A stretch of 14,225 bases of DNA from Clostridiales bacterium UBA4653 (GCA_002405565.1 DHMB01000012.1:1-14225), one strand, 5' to 3'; shown: positions 1 through 7,792, counted from the stretch's first letter. Notes: generated by a model from the letters alone, not told the origin. Numbers and translations are program-made.

Positions 1-464
1 ACGCTGTAACCCTCACCCTGAGTGAAATCGGCAGGGGAGGTTCCGTCGGTGAGCTTTATTGTGCTCACCTTACCGGTGGTGTTGACGGTAAAGCTCCTGT
101 TCAGCAGAACAACCTTTGAGCTCTTTTCGTCCGTCGCAACGATTTTATATGTAAATGTTCCCGTCGGCAGCTTTGAAAACGACAGAAGATAGTCGACATT
201 ATTTATATCATAGCTTTTCTCGCCGGGTAGTCCCGTATATTCAAATTCCGCCTTGCCGCTCGAATTGTAAACTCCGATAACGACCTCGAGAATATCGCAG
301 TCCGAGGTGATAACTCCTCTTGCGACAAAAGGATCGCCCTTTTTGAGCACCGTCGGGTACGTAGCACCCGTCAGTTTCATCGCCGTAGCCGCAAAAGAGG
401 GCAGAGAAAAGCTGACCATCAGCAAAACGACGATCATAAGGACTGAAAGCAAACGTTTTTTCAT
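1..464 (-). CDS. Secreted protein with signal peptide (C-terminus beyond window edge)
   Basis: Only the first 154 codons are in the window; the gene continues past base 1, so no stop is visible. The start is fixed by an AAAGGAGA ribosome binding site five to six bases upstream. Residues 1-25 form a clear Sec signal peptide: MKKR, then a hydrophobic run, ending SLPSFA before AATA, with likely cleavage after residue 25. The mature part is rich in Thr, Ser, Val and Tyr and reads as a beta-sandwich module (about residues 28-125, from KLTGATYPTVLKKGD to the NRSFTV strand). From memory, similar modules occur in exported clostridial cell-wall hydrolases and other surface proteins, where they flank a catalytic domain. 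Any catalytic part would lie beyond the edge, so I assign no enzymatic role. Confidence is high that this is an exported protein and low on anything more specific. Confidence 0.8.
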   Translation of the reverse strand, partial: MKKRLLSVLMIVVLLMVSFSLPSFAATAMKLTGATYPTVLKKGDPFVARGVITSDCDILEVVIGVYNSSGKAEFEYTGLPGEKSYDINNVDYLLSFSKLPTGTFTYKIVATDEKSSKVVLLNRSFTVNTTGKVSTIKLTDGTSPADFTQGEGYS

Positions 465-493
465 CTTGACTCTCCTTTTCGGAATCTTTTTTC

Positions 494-522
494 ATTATAA
501 CTCATAAGACTGCGGATGTATA
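494..522 (-). promoter_or_regulatory. Putative sigma-A promoter of the secreted-protein gene
   Basis: On the minus strand a perfect -10 TATAAT lies 17 bases after TATACA, which matches four of six bases of the -35 consensus. The predicted transcript start is about 23 bases before the ATG at 464. The -35 box is weak, so the call rests mainly on the -10 box and its position. Confidence 0.5.
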
Positions 523-584
523 CTTGAAATCCGCCAAAAATTACAATTAAACCGAATTTCTCTTTTTTTACAAAAATTTTTGCA

Positions 585-625
585 AATTTTTAAAGGAGCT
601 GCCGCCGAAACGTGCGACAACTCCT
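585..625 (-). terminator. Hairpin terminator after the 215-aa membrane protein gene
   Basis: The minus strand can form a 12-pair stem with two G-T wobbles (AGGAGTTGTCGC against GCGGCAGCTCCT) around an 8-base loop, starting at the TGA stop codon. The tail is TTTAAAAATTTG, A/T-rich but not a clean run of T, so termination may be leaky. The hairpin separates this gene from the secreted-protein gene downstream. Confidence 0.65.
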
Positions 626-1272
626 CAGATTTTATATTTTTTTGCGGCGATCAGAATGTTTCTCAGCATAAACGAAAAATAGCCTATGAATATAAGGTCA
701 ATTCCCGCAAGTCCGAATGTCCACGGGTATGTAAATTTCCTGCCGCCGAGGGTTATGGGATTGCCCGAGATATTCGCCGCCAGTGCGATAATAACCAGAA
801 CCGTGAAAATCACGATACCGATTCCGATCGGAAAAAAGGCGTTTTTCAGTTGCTTTTTCATAAACTTTTTCTTTTCGCCCTGCCCTGCAAAGCTCTGCCT
901 TAAACCGATCGTTTTTCCGCCGCTTATCTCAATATCACAGCCCGAAAAAAGTGCGTCAACTCCGACCTTTTCAACAAGCGTCGGTTTGTTCCTGACCGTC
1001 AGAACCGCTTTTGACGAATTGGTTTCAATCTCAAATTCACTGTCGAGCAAAATATACTGACTTTCATCATCCGACGGCAGCTTCGGCACATCGCTTTCGG
1101 AATGTTCGTCATTCCTGCCGATACGCCTTGACTTAGATGCGGTGAGCATATGCCGCCCCTTTTGGGCGTTTTGTATCGTCAGGCTTTCGTCCTCGGGAAG
1201 TGAATATTCGTTCCCGTCAAGCCGAATGTTCAACATATCACCGGATGCGTTGTCTATTCTGATATTTGCCAT
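625..1272 (-). CDS. Hypothetical membrane protein with two C-terminal helices
   Basis: A 215-residue protein that I do not recognise. The start follows a GGAGGG ribosome binding site seven to eight bases upstream. Residues 1-140 are soluble and beta-rich. An N-terminal stretch (RLDGNEYSLPEDESLTI, then GRHMLTAS) recalls PEGA-like carboxypeptidase-type repeats, but this is only a resemblance. A basic patch (GEKKKFMKKQLKN, about 132-144) precedes a first membrane helix at about 146-168. A second helix spans about 184-206, and the protein ends in the basic tail AAKKYKI. By the positive-inside rule both the N-terminal domain and the C-terminus would face the cytoplasm. There is no signal peptide. 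The gene lies 66 bases downstream of the aconitase X small-subunit gene, beyond a strong terminator, and I saw no clear promoter of its own, so it may depend on readthrough. Confidence 0.75.
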   Translation of the reverse strand: MANIRIDNASGDMLNIRLDGNEYSLPEDESLTIQNAQKGRHMLTASKSRRIGRNDEHSESDVPKLPSDDESQYILLDSEFEIETNSSKAVLTVRNKPTLVEKVGVDALFSGCDIEISGGKTIGLRQSFAGQGEKKKFMKKQLKNAFFPIGIGIVIFTVLVIIALAANISGNPITLGGRKFTYPWTFGLAGIDLIFIGYFSFMLRNILIAAKKYKI

Positions 1273-1292
1273 ATCAGCCCTCCGAAAAGAAA

Positions 1293-1325
1293 GAACCGTG
1301 GCAGAAAAAACTCTGCCGACGGTTC
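1293..1325 (-). terminator. Strong rho-independent terminator of the ene-reductase/aconitase X operon
   Basis: GAACCGT plus GGCAGA pairs with TCTGCC plus ACGGTTC, a stem of about 13 pairs with one bulged base and a 6-base loop. On the minus strand it is followed by the T-rich tail TTCTTTCTTTTC. It lies 13 bases after the stop codon of the small subunit and marks the end of the three-gene operon. Confidence 0.8.
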
Positions 1326-1338
1326 CGAAAATTAATAA

Positions 1339-1803
1339 TTATTCAACGATAACTGTTCCGTCCTCTTTAACGGTGATCTTGTCGCCGTCCTTTACAGCGT
1401 TAAGGAACTCGTCGCCGAGAGAGTCAACGGCAACGATTGTGTTATCCGTCCAAACGTCGGAGAGGATAACGCCTGCGGCTGCAAGCGAGTCGATCGGCAG
1501 TGAGAAAAGCATTGCCGCCGGAGCCATATTAAGTGCACAAACGGTGTAGAGAACCATACCGCCCGTTGTCGAACCAATGGTCTGGGGCAGGCAAAGCACC
1601 TTGCCTGTGAGATTCTTGCCGAATACGTCGGGGTTGTTCTGGTCGGAGCCGATAACCTCGTCCTTGCCGATGATCGGAATATCGTGCATAAGAGCGGTTT
1701 TCTGGAATGTTGCAAGGGTGTTTACACCGTTATGAGAAACAACAGCCTCGCCCTTATTGATTGTGCCTGCTACAACAGGACGTCCTTTGAATGTCTTGCT
1801 CAT
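1339..1803 (-). CDS. Aconitase X small subunit (swivel domain, DUF126/AcnX_swivel)
   Basis: A 154-residue protein matching the swivelling small domain of aconitase X (PF01989). In split enzymes of this family it closes over the active site of the large subunit. Recognisable family features are the N-terminal KGRPVVAGTINKGEA strand-turn, the SDQNNPDVFGKNLTGKVL stretch (about 53-70), the glycine/serine/threonine loop GSTTGG (77-82, usually written GSSTGS in relatives) and PAAMLFSLPIDSLAAAGVIL (about 95-114). The ATG at 1803 is chosen over an upstream TTG because a GGGAGG ribosome binding site sits nine bases before it, inside the end of the large-subunit gene. Only two bases separate the upstream stop codon from this ATG, so the two subunits are probably translationally coupled and made in equal amounts. 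The family assignment is strong; the substrate is unknown. Confidence 0.9.
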   Translation of the reverse strand: MSKTFKGRPVVAGTINKGEAVVSHNGVNTLATFQKTALMHDIPIIGKDEVIGSDQNNPDVFGKNLTGKVLCLPQTIGSTTGGMVLYTVCALNMAPAAMLFSLPIDSLAAAGVILSDVWTDNTIVAVDSLGDEFLNAVKDGDKITVKEDGTVIVE

Positions 1804-1805
1804 AA

Positions 1806-3098
1806 TCAAAAACCTCCCTTGACAGCGATCTTGGTGATATCGTCAGTTGTGAAATAACGTGCGGTTGTATATGTACGGAGCTTGTTTGAGCAGGTGATGA
1901 CGTTGCTTGTGTCACCGCCGCAAAGCGGGTTGTTCATATACATAAGCGGGCAGATATAACTCGTTATAACGCCCGTCTTGCGGAGTCTCTCCGCATAAGG
2001 CGTCTTTTCAAATTCCTTGAGAACGCCCGGAGCCGCCGTGAATACCGTCGGAATGACAACCTTCGCATTTCCCGCTTCTTTCAGTCCCGCTTCAACCTTT
2101 TCCGTCCAGGTGATAAGCTGGTTAAGGCTCATATGCGGACAACCCATAAAGCAGAGCTTCGGCTTTGCGTCCTTGTTCTTCCAGATGACGGGATAGCTGT
2201 CGTAAACGCGCTTAAGCTCCGCGTCATCGATGACATAAACCTTTGCGTCCTCTTTTATGAGCGACTCGCCAAGCTCGACAGCCTCCGGCGTGATATTTTC
2301 AACGTGATAAAGACCGACAGCGCCGTTTGACGCGGTTGCCGCGCCGAAATCCTTGAGATATGTTTTTGCAGCGTCGTCGAGTTTGCCTCCGAGCCACTTA
2401 TCAAGCCCCTTAATATAAGGAACATCCTCCATAACCTTCATTCCGACAGCCGAGCCGAGAAGCTGCGCCTCCGGCTTTTTCGTCGTCTTTATTTCGATTA
2501 TCCAGCTCGCGCGTCTGCCCTCGTCTTTCAGGAAACCGAACGACGGAACATAGCCGACGATCGATCCCATAAGATCGATAATTCCGGAGTTTCTGTTGCA
2601 ACGCGCGCCGAGAACGGAATTTGCATAAACAACCGCGGACGATTCCGACCACGAAAGAATATCTCCCTTTTTCGGCGTATTACCGACCTCATCCATATAG
2701 CAGGTGCAGGTGAAGGCGTCCTTATCCATAAGCCCCAGCTTTTCAAGCTGACCCTCATAGAAATCCTGCTTAGAATACATAAATTTCTTGAAAACAAGAT
2801 CCTGAATAAGGCTGCTCGGAACGTTCTTGTCAAGCGGACGGGGGTCTGCGGAGAACTTCTGCGCAGAAACGGCTCCCGCCTCGATAAGCTGATCCATAAG
2901 CGCATAAACGGGAGCAAGCGCTTTCAATCCGAACGAGGTGACAAGGTGATTATACTTGCTCGTCACGGCAACCATCTCATCGGCGCCGAAGAGCTCGCCG
3001 TAGCGGACGAGCGTCTCCATAACCTTTGCCATCGTTTCTCCGCGGCTTCCGCCGAGTATCGCGGACTGCTCTTCTGTCAGTTTCATTTTATATTCCAT
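1806..3098 (-). CDS. Aconitase X catalytic (large) subunit, DUF521/AcnX
   Basis: A 430-residue protein of the aconitase X catalytic family (PF04412). These enzymes dehydrate a hydroxy acid with an iron or iron-sulfur centre; known members are cis-3-hydroxy-L-proline dehydratase (bacteria) and mevalonate 5-phosphate dehydratase (archaea). Family signatures are YANSVLGARCN (158-168), GCPHMS (319-324), SYICPLMYM (380-388) and TCSNKLRTYTT (402-412). Cysteines at 167, 320, 383 and 403 lie in or beside these motifs and are candidate metal ligands. Two motif positions look atypical: Cys167, where I recall Thr (GARTN), and GYVP at 182-185, where relatives usually have GRTP. The ATG at 3098 has an AAGGCGG site about nine bases upstream; an in-frame ATG four codons later has none. 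It lies 18 bases after the ene-reductase gene in the same operon. Substrate and pathway are unassigned. Confidence 0.92.
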   Translation of the reverse strand: MEYKMKLTEEQSAILGGSRGETMAKVMETLVRYGELFGADEMVAVTSKYNHLVTSFGLKALAPVYALMDQLIEAGAVSAQKFSADPRPLDKNVPSSLIQDLVFKKFMYSKQDFYEGQLEKLGLMDKDAFTCTCYMDEVGNTPKKGDILSWSESSAVVYANSVLGARCNRNSGIIDLMGSIVGYVPSFGFLKDEGRRASWIIEIKTTKKPEAQLLGSAVGMKVMEDVPYIKGLDKWLGGKLDDAAKTYLKDFGAATASNGAVGLYHVENITPEAVELGESLIKEDAKVYVIDDAELKRVYDSYPVIWKNKDAKPKLCFMGCPHMSLNQLITWTEKVEAGLKEAGNAKVVIPTVFTAAPGVLKEFEKTPYAERLRKTGVITSYICPLMYMNNPLCGGDTSNVITCSNKLRTYTTARYFTTDDITKIAVKGGF

Positions 3099-3116
3099 AT
3101 AAAGCTACCGCCTTTC

Positions 3117-5171
3117 TTATATTTTCATCGCAACTTCGTATGCCTTCCATACGACCGAGCGCAGATTGCCGACCTTTTCGCAATCGCCGACGAGGTAAAC
3201 ATTGCCCTTGCTCTCCGCAAGCGGCGCGGGGATATAACCTGCGCAGCTGATGACGGAATCGCAAGCGATCTCGACGTTTTCTCCGTCCTTCTTCTGGCAG
3301 ACAATAGCTCCGTCCTTAACTTCTTTGAGCGACGTTTCAAGATACACCGGCACTTTGTTCAGCGCAAACCATTCGCGCAGATAAGACGAGTTTGCAAGGC
3401 AAACGCCCTTCTGACTGACAAGGTCGTCCTTCATTTCAACGATTATCGGCTTTTTGCCCTTGAGAGCAAGCTCATATGCGATTTCGCAGCCGGTCAGTCC
3501 TCCGCCGATGACAGCAACCGTCTCTCCGACCTCTTTTCCGAGGAGGAAATCGCAGGCTTCAACCATTTTTTCATATCCGGGGACTCTGCGCAGGTAACGC
3601 GGGGTTGCGCCCGTCGCAATTATAACGGGAGCCGAACCGAATACGGAAATATCCTTTATCTCGTCATTGAGATGAACCTCAATACCGAGCTTATCCATCT
3701 GTCTGCGATACCAGGCGAGAAGGTCGCGGAGCTTTCCCTTGTATGACTCTGCGCTTGCGGCAATGAACGCGCCGCCGAGCTCGCCGGATTTTTCGTGAAT
3801 TACAGGATTATGGCCGCGGAGTCTGAGCACTCTCGCCGCCTCCATACCGCCGATACCTCCGCCGACGATATGAACCGTTTTTGAAGCCTTCGCTTCTTCT
3901 ATGTAATGCTTGTTCCATTGCATCATCTCTGCATTGACGGCACAGCGGGCAAGATGCAGGCTGTCCGAAAGATCCTGATCGTTCGGCACGCCCTTGTAAT
4001 GACACATATTGAAGCAACCGTTATGGCAGAGGATACAGGGCCTGATATCGTCCTCTCTGCCCTCTGTCAGCTTCGTTATCCATTCGGGATCCGCGAGGAA
4101 CTGACGTGCAAAGCCGGCGCCGTCGAGCTTGCCTTCGGCAACGGATTCTGCCGCAACTCTCGGGTCAAGTCTGCCTGCGCAGATGACGGGAATATCAACG
4201 AATTTCTTTATATGCTCAACATCCGCAAGGTTGCAGTTTTCGGGCATATATATCGGAGGATGCGCCCAGTACCAGGCGTCATATGTACCGTTGTCGCAGT
4301 TGAGGCAGTCGTAGCCTGCGTCCTGCAGGTATTTTGCCGCAATTTCAGATTCCGCCATATCGCGTCCGACTTCAACATAATCCTCGCCCGGAAGCGCGCC
4401 CTCTCTGAAGCCCTTTGTCTTTGAAACGACGCTGTAACGGAGAGAAACCGGGAAATCATTTCCGCATTCCCTCTTTATCGCCTTGACGATCTCTGCGGCA
4501 AAACGGTATCTGTTTTCAAGCGAGCCGCCGTATTCGTCCGTACGCTTGTTTACGTATTTGAGGGTGAACTGGTCAAGCAGGTACCCTTCGTGCACAGCGT
4601 GCACCTCAACGCCGTCAACGCCCGCGTCGCGGAGCATCTTCGAGCATTTTGCGAAAGCGTCGATAAACTGCTGTATCTCCTCTTTCGTCATCTCTCTCGA
4701 CGGTACCTTATCCGACCAGCGGTTCGGGGATGGGCTTGCGCTCGCCGTTATCTTGTCAAGATCCATAAACGGTTTGCTTATAACACGGAGGAACTTGTTT
4801 GTATAGAGGGTTTCCATCATGGAGCTTATCGTAAACGATCTGCCGAAGCCAGCAGTCAGCTGAACGAAGAGCTTTGCGCCCGTTTTATGAAATTCGGGCA
4901 TCCAGTTTTTCAGATCCTCATACATTTTCTTGTTTTTGTAAAGCCATTGACCAAACATCGGGTTGTACACAGGCTGACAACCGGGCATTACAAGTCCCGC
5001 ATTGTTCTTTGCGACTTCAAGGATAAAACGTGCGCCGTCCTTGTCAAAATGGTTGTTTTCCATCCAGCCGAAGAGGTCAGTGCCGCCCATGCTCGTCAGC
5101 ACTATGCGGTTTTTGATCTCGCAATTGCCGATTTTCCAGGGCGTAAACAAGGGAGTTAATTTCTGTTCCAT
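3117..5171 (-). CDS. FMN/4Fe-4S/FAD ene-reductase, 2,4-dienoyl-CoA reductase/BaiCD-like
   Basis: A 684-residue flavoenzyme with the layout of 2,4-dienoyl-CoA reductase, BaiCD/BaiH and trimethylamine dehydrogenase. Residues 1-370 form an Old-Yellow-Enzyme TIM barrel (start LFTPWKIGNCEIKNRIV; active-site motif HAVHEGYLLDQF at 191-202; NKRTDEYGGSLENR at 208-221). A 4Fe-4S site has Cys379, Cys382, Cys386 and Cys410. Two dinucleotide-binding folds follow, with GGGIGG (437-442) and GGGLTG (556-561), ending in an AxGxIP-type and VGDC segment. Electrons would pass NAD(P)H to FAD to 4Fe-4S to FMN to a C=C bond. There is no signal peptide, so it acts in the cytoplasm. The HxxHEGYLLDQF form with its extra Glu is typical of the clostridial BaiCD side of the family. 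A GGAGG site eight bases before the ATG fixes the start. It is the first gene of an operon with aconitase X, which suggests it reduces the dehydration product; this is inference. Confidence 0.93.
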   Translation of the reverse strand: MEQKLTPLFTPWKIGNCEIKNRIVLTSMGGTDLFGWMENNHFDKDGARFILEVAKNNAGLVMPGCQPVYNPMFGQWLYKNKKMYEDLKNWMPEFHKTGAKLFVQLTAGFGRSFTISSMMETLYTNKFLRVISKPFMDLDKITASASPSPNRWSDKVPSREMTKEEIQQFIDAFAKCSKMLRDAGVDGVEVHAVHEGYLLDQFTLKYVNKRTDEYGGSLENRYRFAAEIVKAIKRECGNDFPVSLRYSVVSKTKGFREGALPGEDYVEVGRDMAESEIAAKYLQDAGYDCLNCDNGTYDAWYWAHPPIYMPENCNLADVEHIKKFVDIPVICAGRLDPRVAAESVAEGKLDGAGFARQFLADPEWITKLTEGREDDIRPCILCHNGCFNMCHYKGVPNDQDLSDSLHLARCAVNAEMMQWNKHYIEEAKASKTVHIVGGGIGGMEAARVLRLRGHNPVIHEKSGELGGAFIAASAESYKGKLRDLLAWYRRQMDKLGIEVHLNDEIKDISVFGSAPVIIATGATPRYLRRVPGYEKMVEACDFLLGKEVGETVAVIGGGLTGCEIAYELALKGKKPIIVEMKDDLVSQKGVCLANSSYLREWFALNKVPVYLETSLKEVKDGAIVCQKKDGENVEIACDSVISCAGYIPAPLAESKGNVYLVGDCEKVGNLRSVVWKAYEVAMKI

Positions 5172-5235
5172 GTGGATTTCCTCCGTAAAAAAATTGATTT
5201 GTGATATTCGGGCTTCCGCCTTTATTTCATCCGTG

Positions 5236-5264
5236 ATTATATCATATATACACTAAAAACGCAA
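5236..5264 (-). promoter_or_regulatory. Sigma-A promoter of the ene-reductase/aconitase X operon
   Basis: Minus strand TTGCGT, a 17-base spacer, then a perfect TATAAT. The predicted start near 5229 gives a leader of about 58 bases to the ATG at 5171, with the GGAGG ribosome binding site inside it. The -35 box matches only in its first three bases, so an activator or the T-rich spacer may assist. Confidence 0.7.
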
Positions 5265-5410
5265 GCCATAGACGAAGTTTTTTGGGCAATTTCCAATATA
5301 TTTTTGATTTTTCATCCGACGTCCGACAAATCCGGCAGTCGCGCGGATATGCGTTTGGGTTCGCGAAGAAAAAGTTTGCGCGCGCTTCCCTTCGGATGTC
5401 ACGAAAAACC
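5265..5410. other. Intergenic core between two divergent promoters
   Basis: Together with the promoters and leaders on either side, this makes a gene-free gap of about 320 bases between the ene-reductase and rhamnosidase genes. The core has no supported gene. It contains a repeated TCCGAC (5315-5320 and 5322-5327), ATCCG/CGGAT and TCGCG/CGCGA short inverted repeats, and a GC-rich GCGCGCGC run near 5379-5386. Any of these could be regulator sites for the divergent promoters, but none is long enough to call an operator. Confidence 0.4.
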
Positions 5411-5439
5411 TTGAATTTTTCATAAAACCGTGATACACT
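5411..5439 (+). promoter_or_regulatory. Sigma-A promoter of the rhamnosidase gene
   Basis: TTGAAT, a 17-base spacer, then TACACT preceded by TGA, an extended -10. Predicted start is near 5446. GTGA-N8-TCAC overlaps the -10 box (5430-5445) and could be a small operator, though its arms are only four bases long. The position argues against translation starting at the upstream ATG at 5458. Confidence 0.65.
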
Positions 5440-5493
5440 TGTCACAGAATAAGCGGCATGACCGCCGCAGGCTTATCGAAAGGTAACTCATCT

Positions 5494-7752
5494 ATGAACA
5501 AAAACGCAAAATGGATATACTCCCCGAAGAACAAGGACAACAGAGTCATCACTTTTTCAAAGAAAATCTCCCTTTCCGGCGAAGTCAAAAAGGCCACCCT
5601 CTGCGCAAGCGCAATGGGACTTTACTTTGCCGAAATCGACGGAAGCCGCGTAAGCGACGCGCTGTTCACCCCCGGCTGGACAAGCGGAAACGTTCACACG
5701 CAGTATCAGAAATACGACGTCACAAAAATGCTCTCCGGAAAGAAGGCGGAGCTTGCGCTGACAGCCGGCAAGGGCTGGGCTGTCGGGTATCTGACCTGGG
5801 ACGAATGGAATCATCTCTATGCAGACCATATGAGCGTCATCTGCTCGCTTGACGTCACATATAAGGACGGCTCAAAGGAAAGCTTCTGCACAGACGGAAC
5901 GTGGAGCGTTCATACTTCTCATATCATAGATTCCGAAATATATCACGGAGAGACCGTCGATATGACGGCGGACATTGTTTCCCTCGGCAAAGCCGCTGTC
6001 GACGAAACCGTCAAAACAAAGCTCTTTGCGCAAACGGGAGAGTTCGTCCGCGAGCACGAAAGAATCGCGCCTATGCAGGTAATAATCACGCCGAAGGGCG
6101 AGAAGGTCATAGACTTCGGTCAGAATATGACGGGCTACGTTGAAGTTCGCGTCCATGGCAATCGCGGAGACAGAATAGTGTTTACGCATGCAGAGGTTCT
6201 CGATAACGACGGCAATTTTTACAGCGAAAATATGCGCTCCGCAAGGAACAGAATCGAATATGTTCTTTCCGGCGGCGACGACGTTTTCAAGCCCTCCTTC
6301 TCTTTCCAGGGATACAGATATATCCGCCTTGAAGAATATCCGTTTGAAACGGTTGATCCTGACTGCTTTACTTCCGTTGCCGTTTACTCCGATATGAAGC
6401 GCACAGGCTTTTTTGCCTGCGGCGACGAAAAAATAAACCAGCTTTATCACAACGTTCTCTGGGGTCAGAGGAGCAATTATCTCGATGTCCCGACGGACTG
6501 CCCGCAGAGAGACGAGCGTCTCGGCTGGACGGGTGACGCGCAGGTTTTCTGCCGCGCCGGCGCATACAATTTCGATGTTAAAAAGTTCTTCCGCAAATGG
6601 CTTGCAGACTGCGCCGCGGAGCAGAGCCTCCGTACCGACGGCGGCATACCGATAGTCGTTCCGAACGGTTTGCGTTCAAAGGCCGTTGCGTGCGCCTGGT
6701 CAGACTGCGCGGCAATAGTTCCGTGGGAGATGTACCTTGCGTACGGCGATAAAGAAATGCTCCGCGAAAACTATCCGATGATGGAAAAATGGATAAGCTA
6801 CATCCGTCACGCGGGAACGATCGAATGTCTCTGGACAGATCGCTGGCAGTACGGCGACTGGCTCGCAATGGACGGCGAAGGCAACCAGCGCTGCACAGGC
6901 GCAACACAATACGACTTCATCGCTTCCGCAATGTATGCAAATTCCGTTCAGTGCCTGATAAATGCGGGTAAGGTTCTCGGTTACGACGTTTCCGAATACG
7001 AAAAGTTGCACGAAAACATCGTCATCGCTTTCAATGATAACTTTATGGATGACGGTTTGCCGTGTCTCTCAAAGCACGTCTCGTGCAGAATAGAGCTTAA
7101 CTCAAAAGAGCAGCAGATTGTCCGCGCTATCACGCAGACATCCCTCACGCTCGTTCTGAAATTCAAGCTGTATCGCACGGAAGAAGTCAGGAAGAAGGTT
7201 GCGGCGAAGCTCGTTGAGCTTATACACGAAAACGGCGACAGACTCTCGACAGGCTTTGTCGGCACGCCGTATCTTCTTCACGTCCTCTCCGAAAACGGTT
7301 ATACAGACGTTGCATATACCCTTCTCCTCCAGGAAAAAATGCCCTCCTGGCTCTATTCCGTCAACCACGGCGCAACGACAATGTGGGAAAGATGGAATTG
7401 CGTCAAAGAGGACGGCACCTTCAGCGACGTAAGCATGACCTCCTTCAACCATTACGCATACGGAGCCGTTGCCGATTGGCTTTACGGAGTCGTTGCGGGA
7501 ATAGAATCTCTTGCGGACGGCGCAGGCTATGAGCACATTTCCCTTTCACCGAAGCCCTCGGAGAAGCTCGGCTTTGTAAACTGCAAAATTGAAACGGCAC
7601 ACGGCGCCGTTGTCTCCAAATGGTATTACGGAAAGGAATTCATTCATTACGAATTTGAAATTCCAAGCGGCACGACGGCTGAGCTTTCCCTTATCGACGG
7701 CACGAAAAAGACGCTCACCTCCGGCAAATACCTCTTTACGACAAAAATCTGA
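5494..7752 (+). CDS. Alpha-L-rhamnosidase, glycoside hydrolase family 78
   Basis: A 752-residue enzyme that should release terminal alpha-L-rhamnose by an inverting mechanism, for example from plant glycosides or pectic oligosaccharides. The family hallmark PTDCPQRDERLGWTGDAQ is present, with the probable general acid in DERLGW (Glu341) and a GGIPIVVPNG segment after it. TTMWERW carries the candidate general base Glu632. The N-terminal 300 residues are beta domains typical of the family, then comes the (alpha/alpha)6 barrel (about 310-650) and a C-terminal beta domain. There is no signal peptide, so it is cytoplasmic and needs imported oligosaccharides. It is somewhat shorter than many GH78 enzymes of about 900 residues. 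I chose ATG 5494 because AAAGG lies about nine bases upstream; an in-frame ATG at 5458 has no ribosome site and is only about 12 bases from the predicted transcript start. It is a single-gene unit with its own promoter and terminator; no sugar transporter or rhamnose catabolic gene is beside it. Confidence 0.93.
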   Translation: MNKNAKWIYSPKNKDNRVITFSKKISLSGEVKKATLCASAMGLYFAEIDGSRVSDALFTPGWTSGNVHTQYQKYDVTKMLSGKKAELALTAGKGWAVGYLTWDEWNHLYADHMSVICSLDVTYKDGSKESFCTDGTWSVHTSHIIDSEIYHGETVDMTADIVSLGKAAVDETVKTKLFAQTGEFVREHERIAPMQVIITPKGEKVIDFGQNMTGYVEVRVHGNRGDRIVFTHAEVLDNDGNFYSENMRSARNRIEYVLSGGDDVFKPSFSFQGYRYIRLEEYPFETVDPDCFTSVAVYSDMKRTGFFACGDEKINQLYHNVLWGQRSNYLDVPTDCPQRDERLGWTGDAQVFCRAGAYNFDVKKFFRKWLADCAAEQSLRTDGGIPIVVPNGLRSKAVACAWSDCAAIVPWEMYLAYGDKEMLRENYPMMEKWISYIRHAGTIECLWTDRWQYGDWLAMDGEGNQRCTGATQYDFIASAMYANSVQCLINAGKVLGYDVSEYEKLHENIVIAFNDNFMDDGLPCLSKHVSCRIELNSKEQQIVRAITQTSLTLVLKFKLYRTEEVRKKVAAKLVELIHENGDRLSTGFVGTPYLLHVLSENGYTDVAYTLLLQEKMPSWLYSVNHGATTMWERWNCVKEDGTFSDVSMTSFNHYAYGAVADWLYGVVAGIESLADGAGYEHISLSPKPSEKLGFVNCKIETAHGAVVSKWYYGKEFIHYEFEIPSGTTAELSLIDGTKKTLTSGKYLFTTKI

Positions 7753-7760
7753 TCAAAGCA

Positions 7761-7792
7761 AAAACCGACGCGTAATGTGTCGGTTTTCTTCT
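7761..7792 (+). terminator. Rho-independent terminator after the rhamnosidase gene
   Basis: AAAACCGAC pairs exactly with GTCGGTTTT (nine pairs plus two weaker inner pairs, short loop), followed by CTTCTT. It starts nine bases after the stop codon. Confidence 0.85.

Noticed and set aside
1804..1809. TTG start two codons upstream for the aconitase X small subunit
   Set aside because: It would overlap the large-subunit stop; the GGGAGG spacing favours the ATG at 1803.
2946..3746. 266-codon plus-strand frame
   Set aside because: Antisense to the aconitase X and ene-reductase genes, spans their junction and has no ribosome site.
5242..5445. Short minus-strand frames in the divergent intergenic region
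   Set aside because: Biased Arg/Phe/Lys composition, no ribosome site, and they overlap both divergent promoters.
5458..5493. Earlier ATG for the rhamnosidase
   Set aside because: No ribosome binding site and only about 12 bases from the predicted transcript start; ATG 5494 has AAAGG in place.
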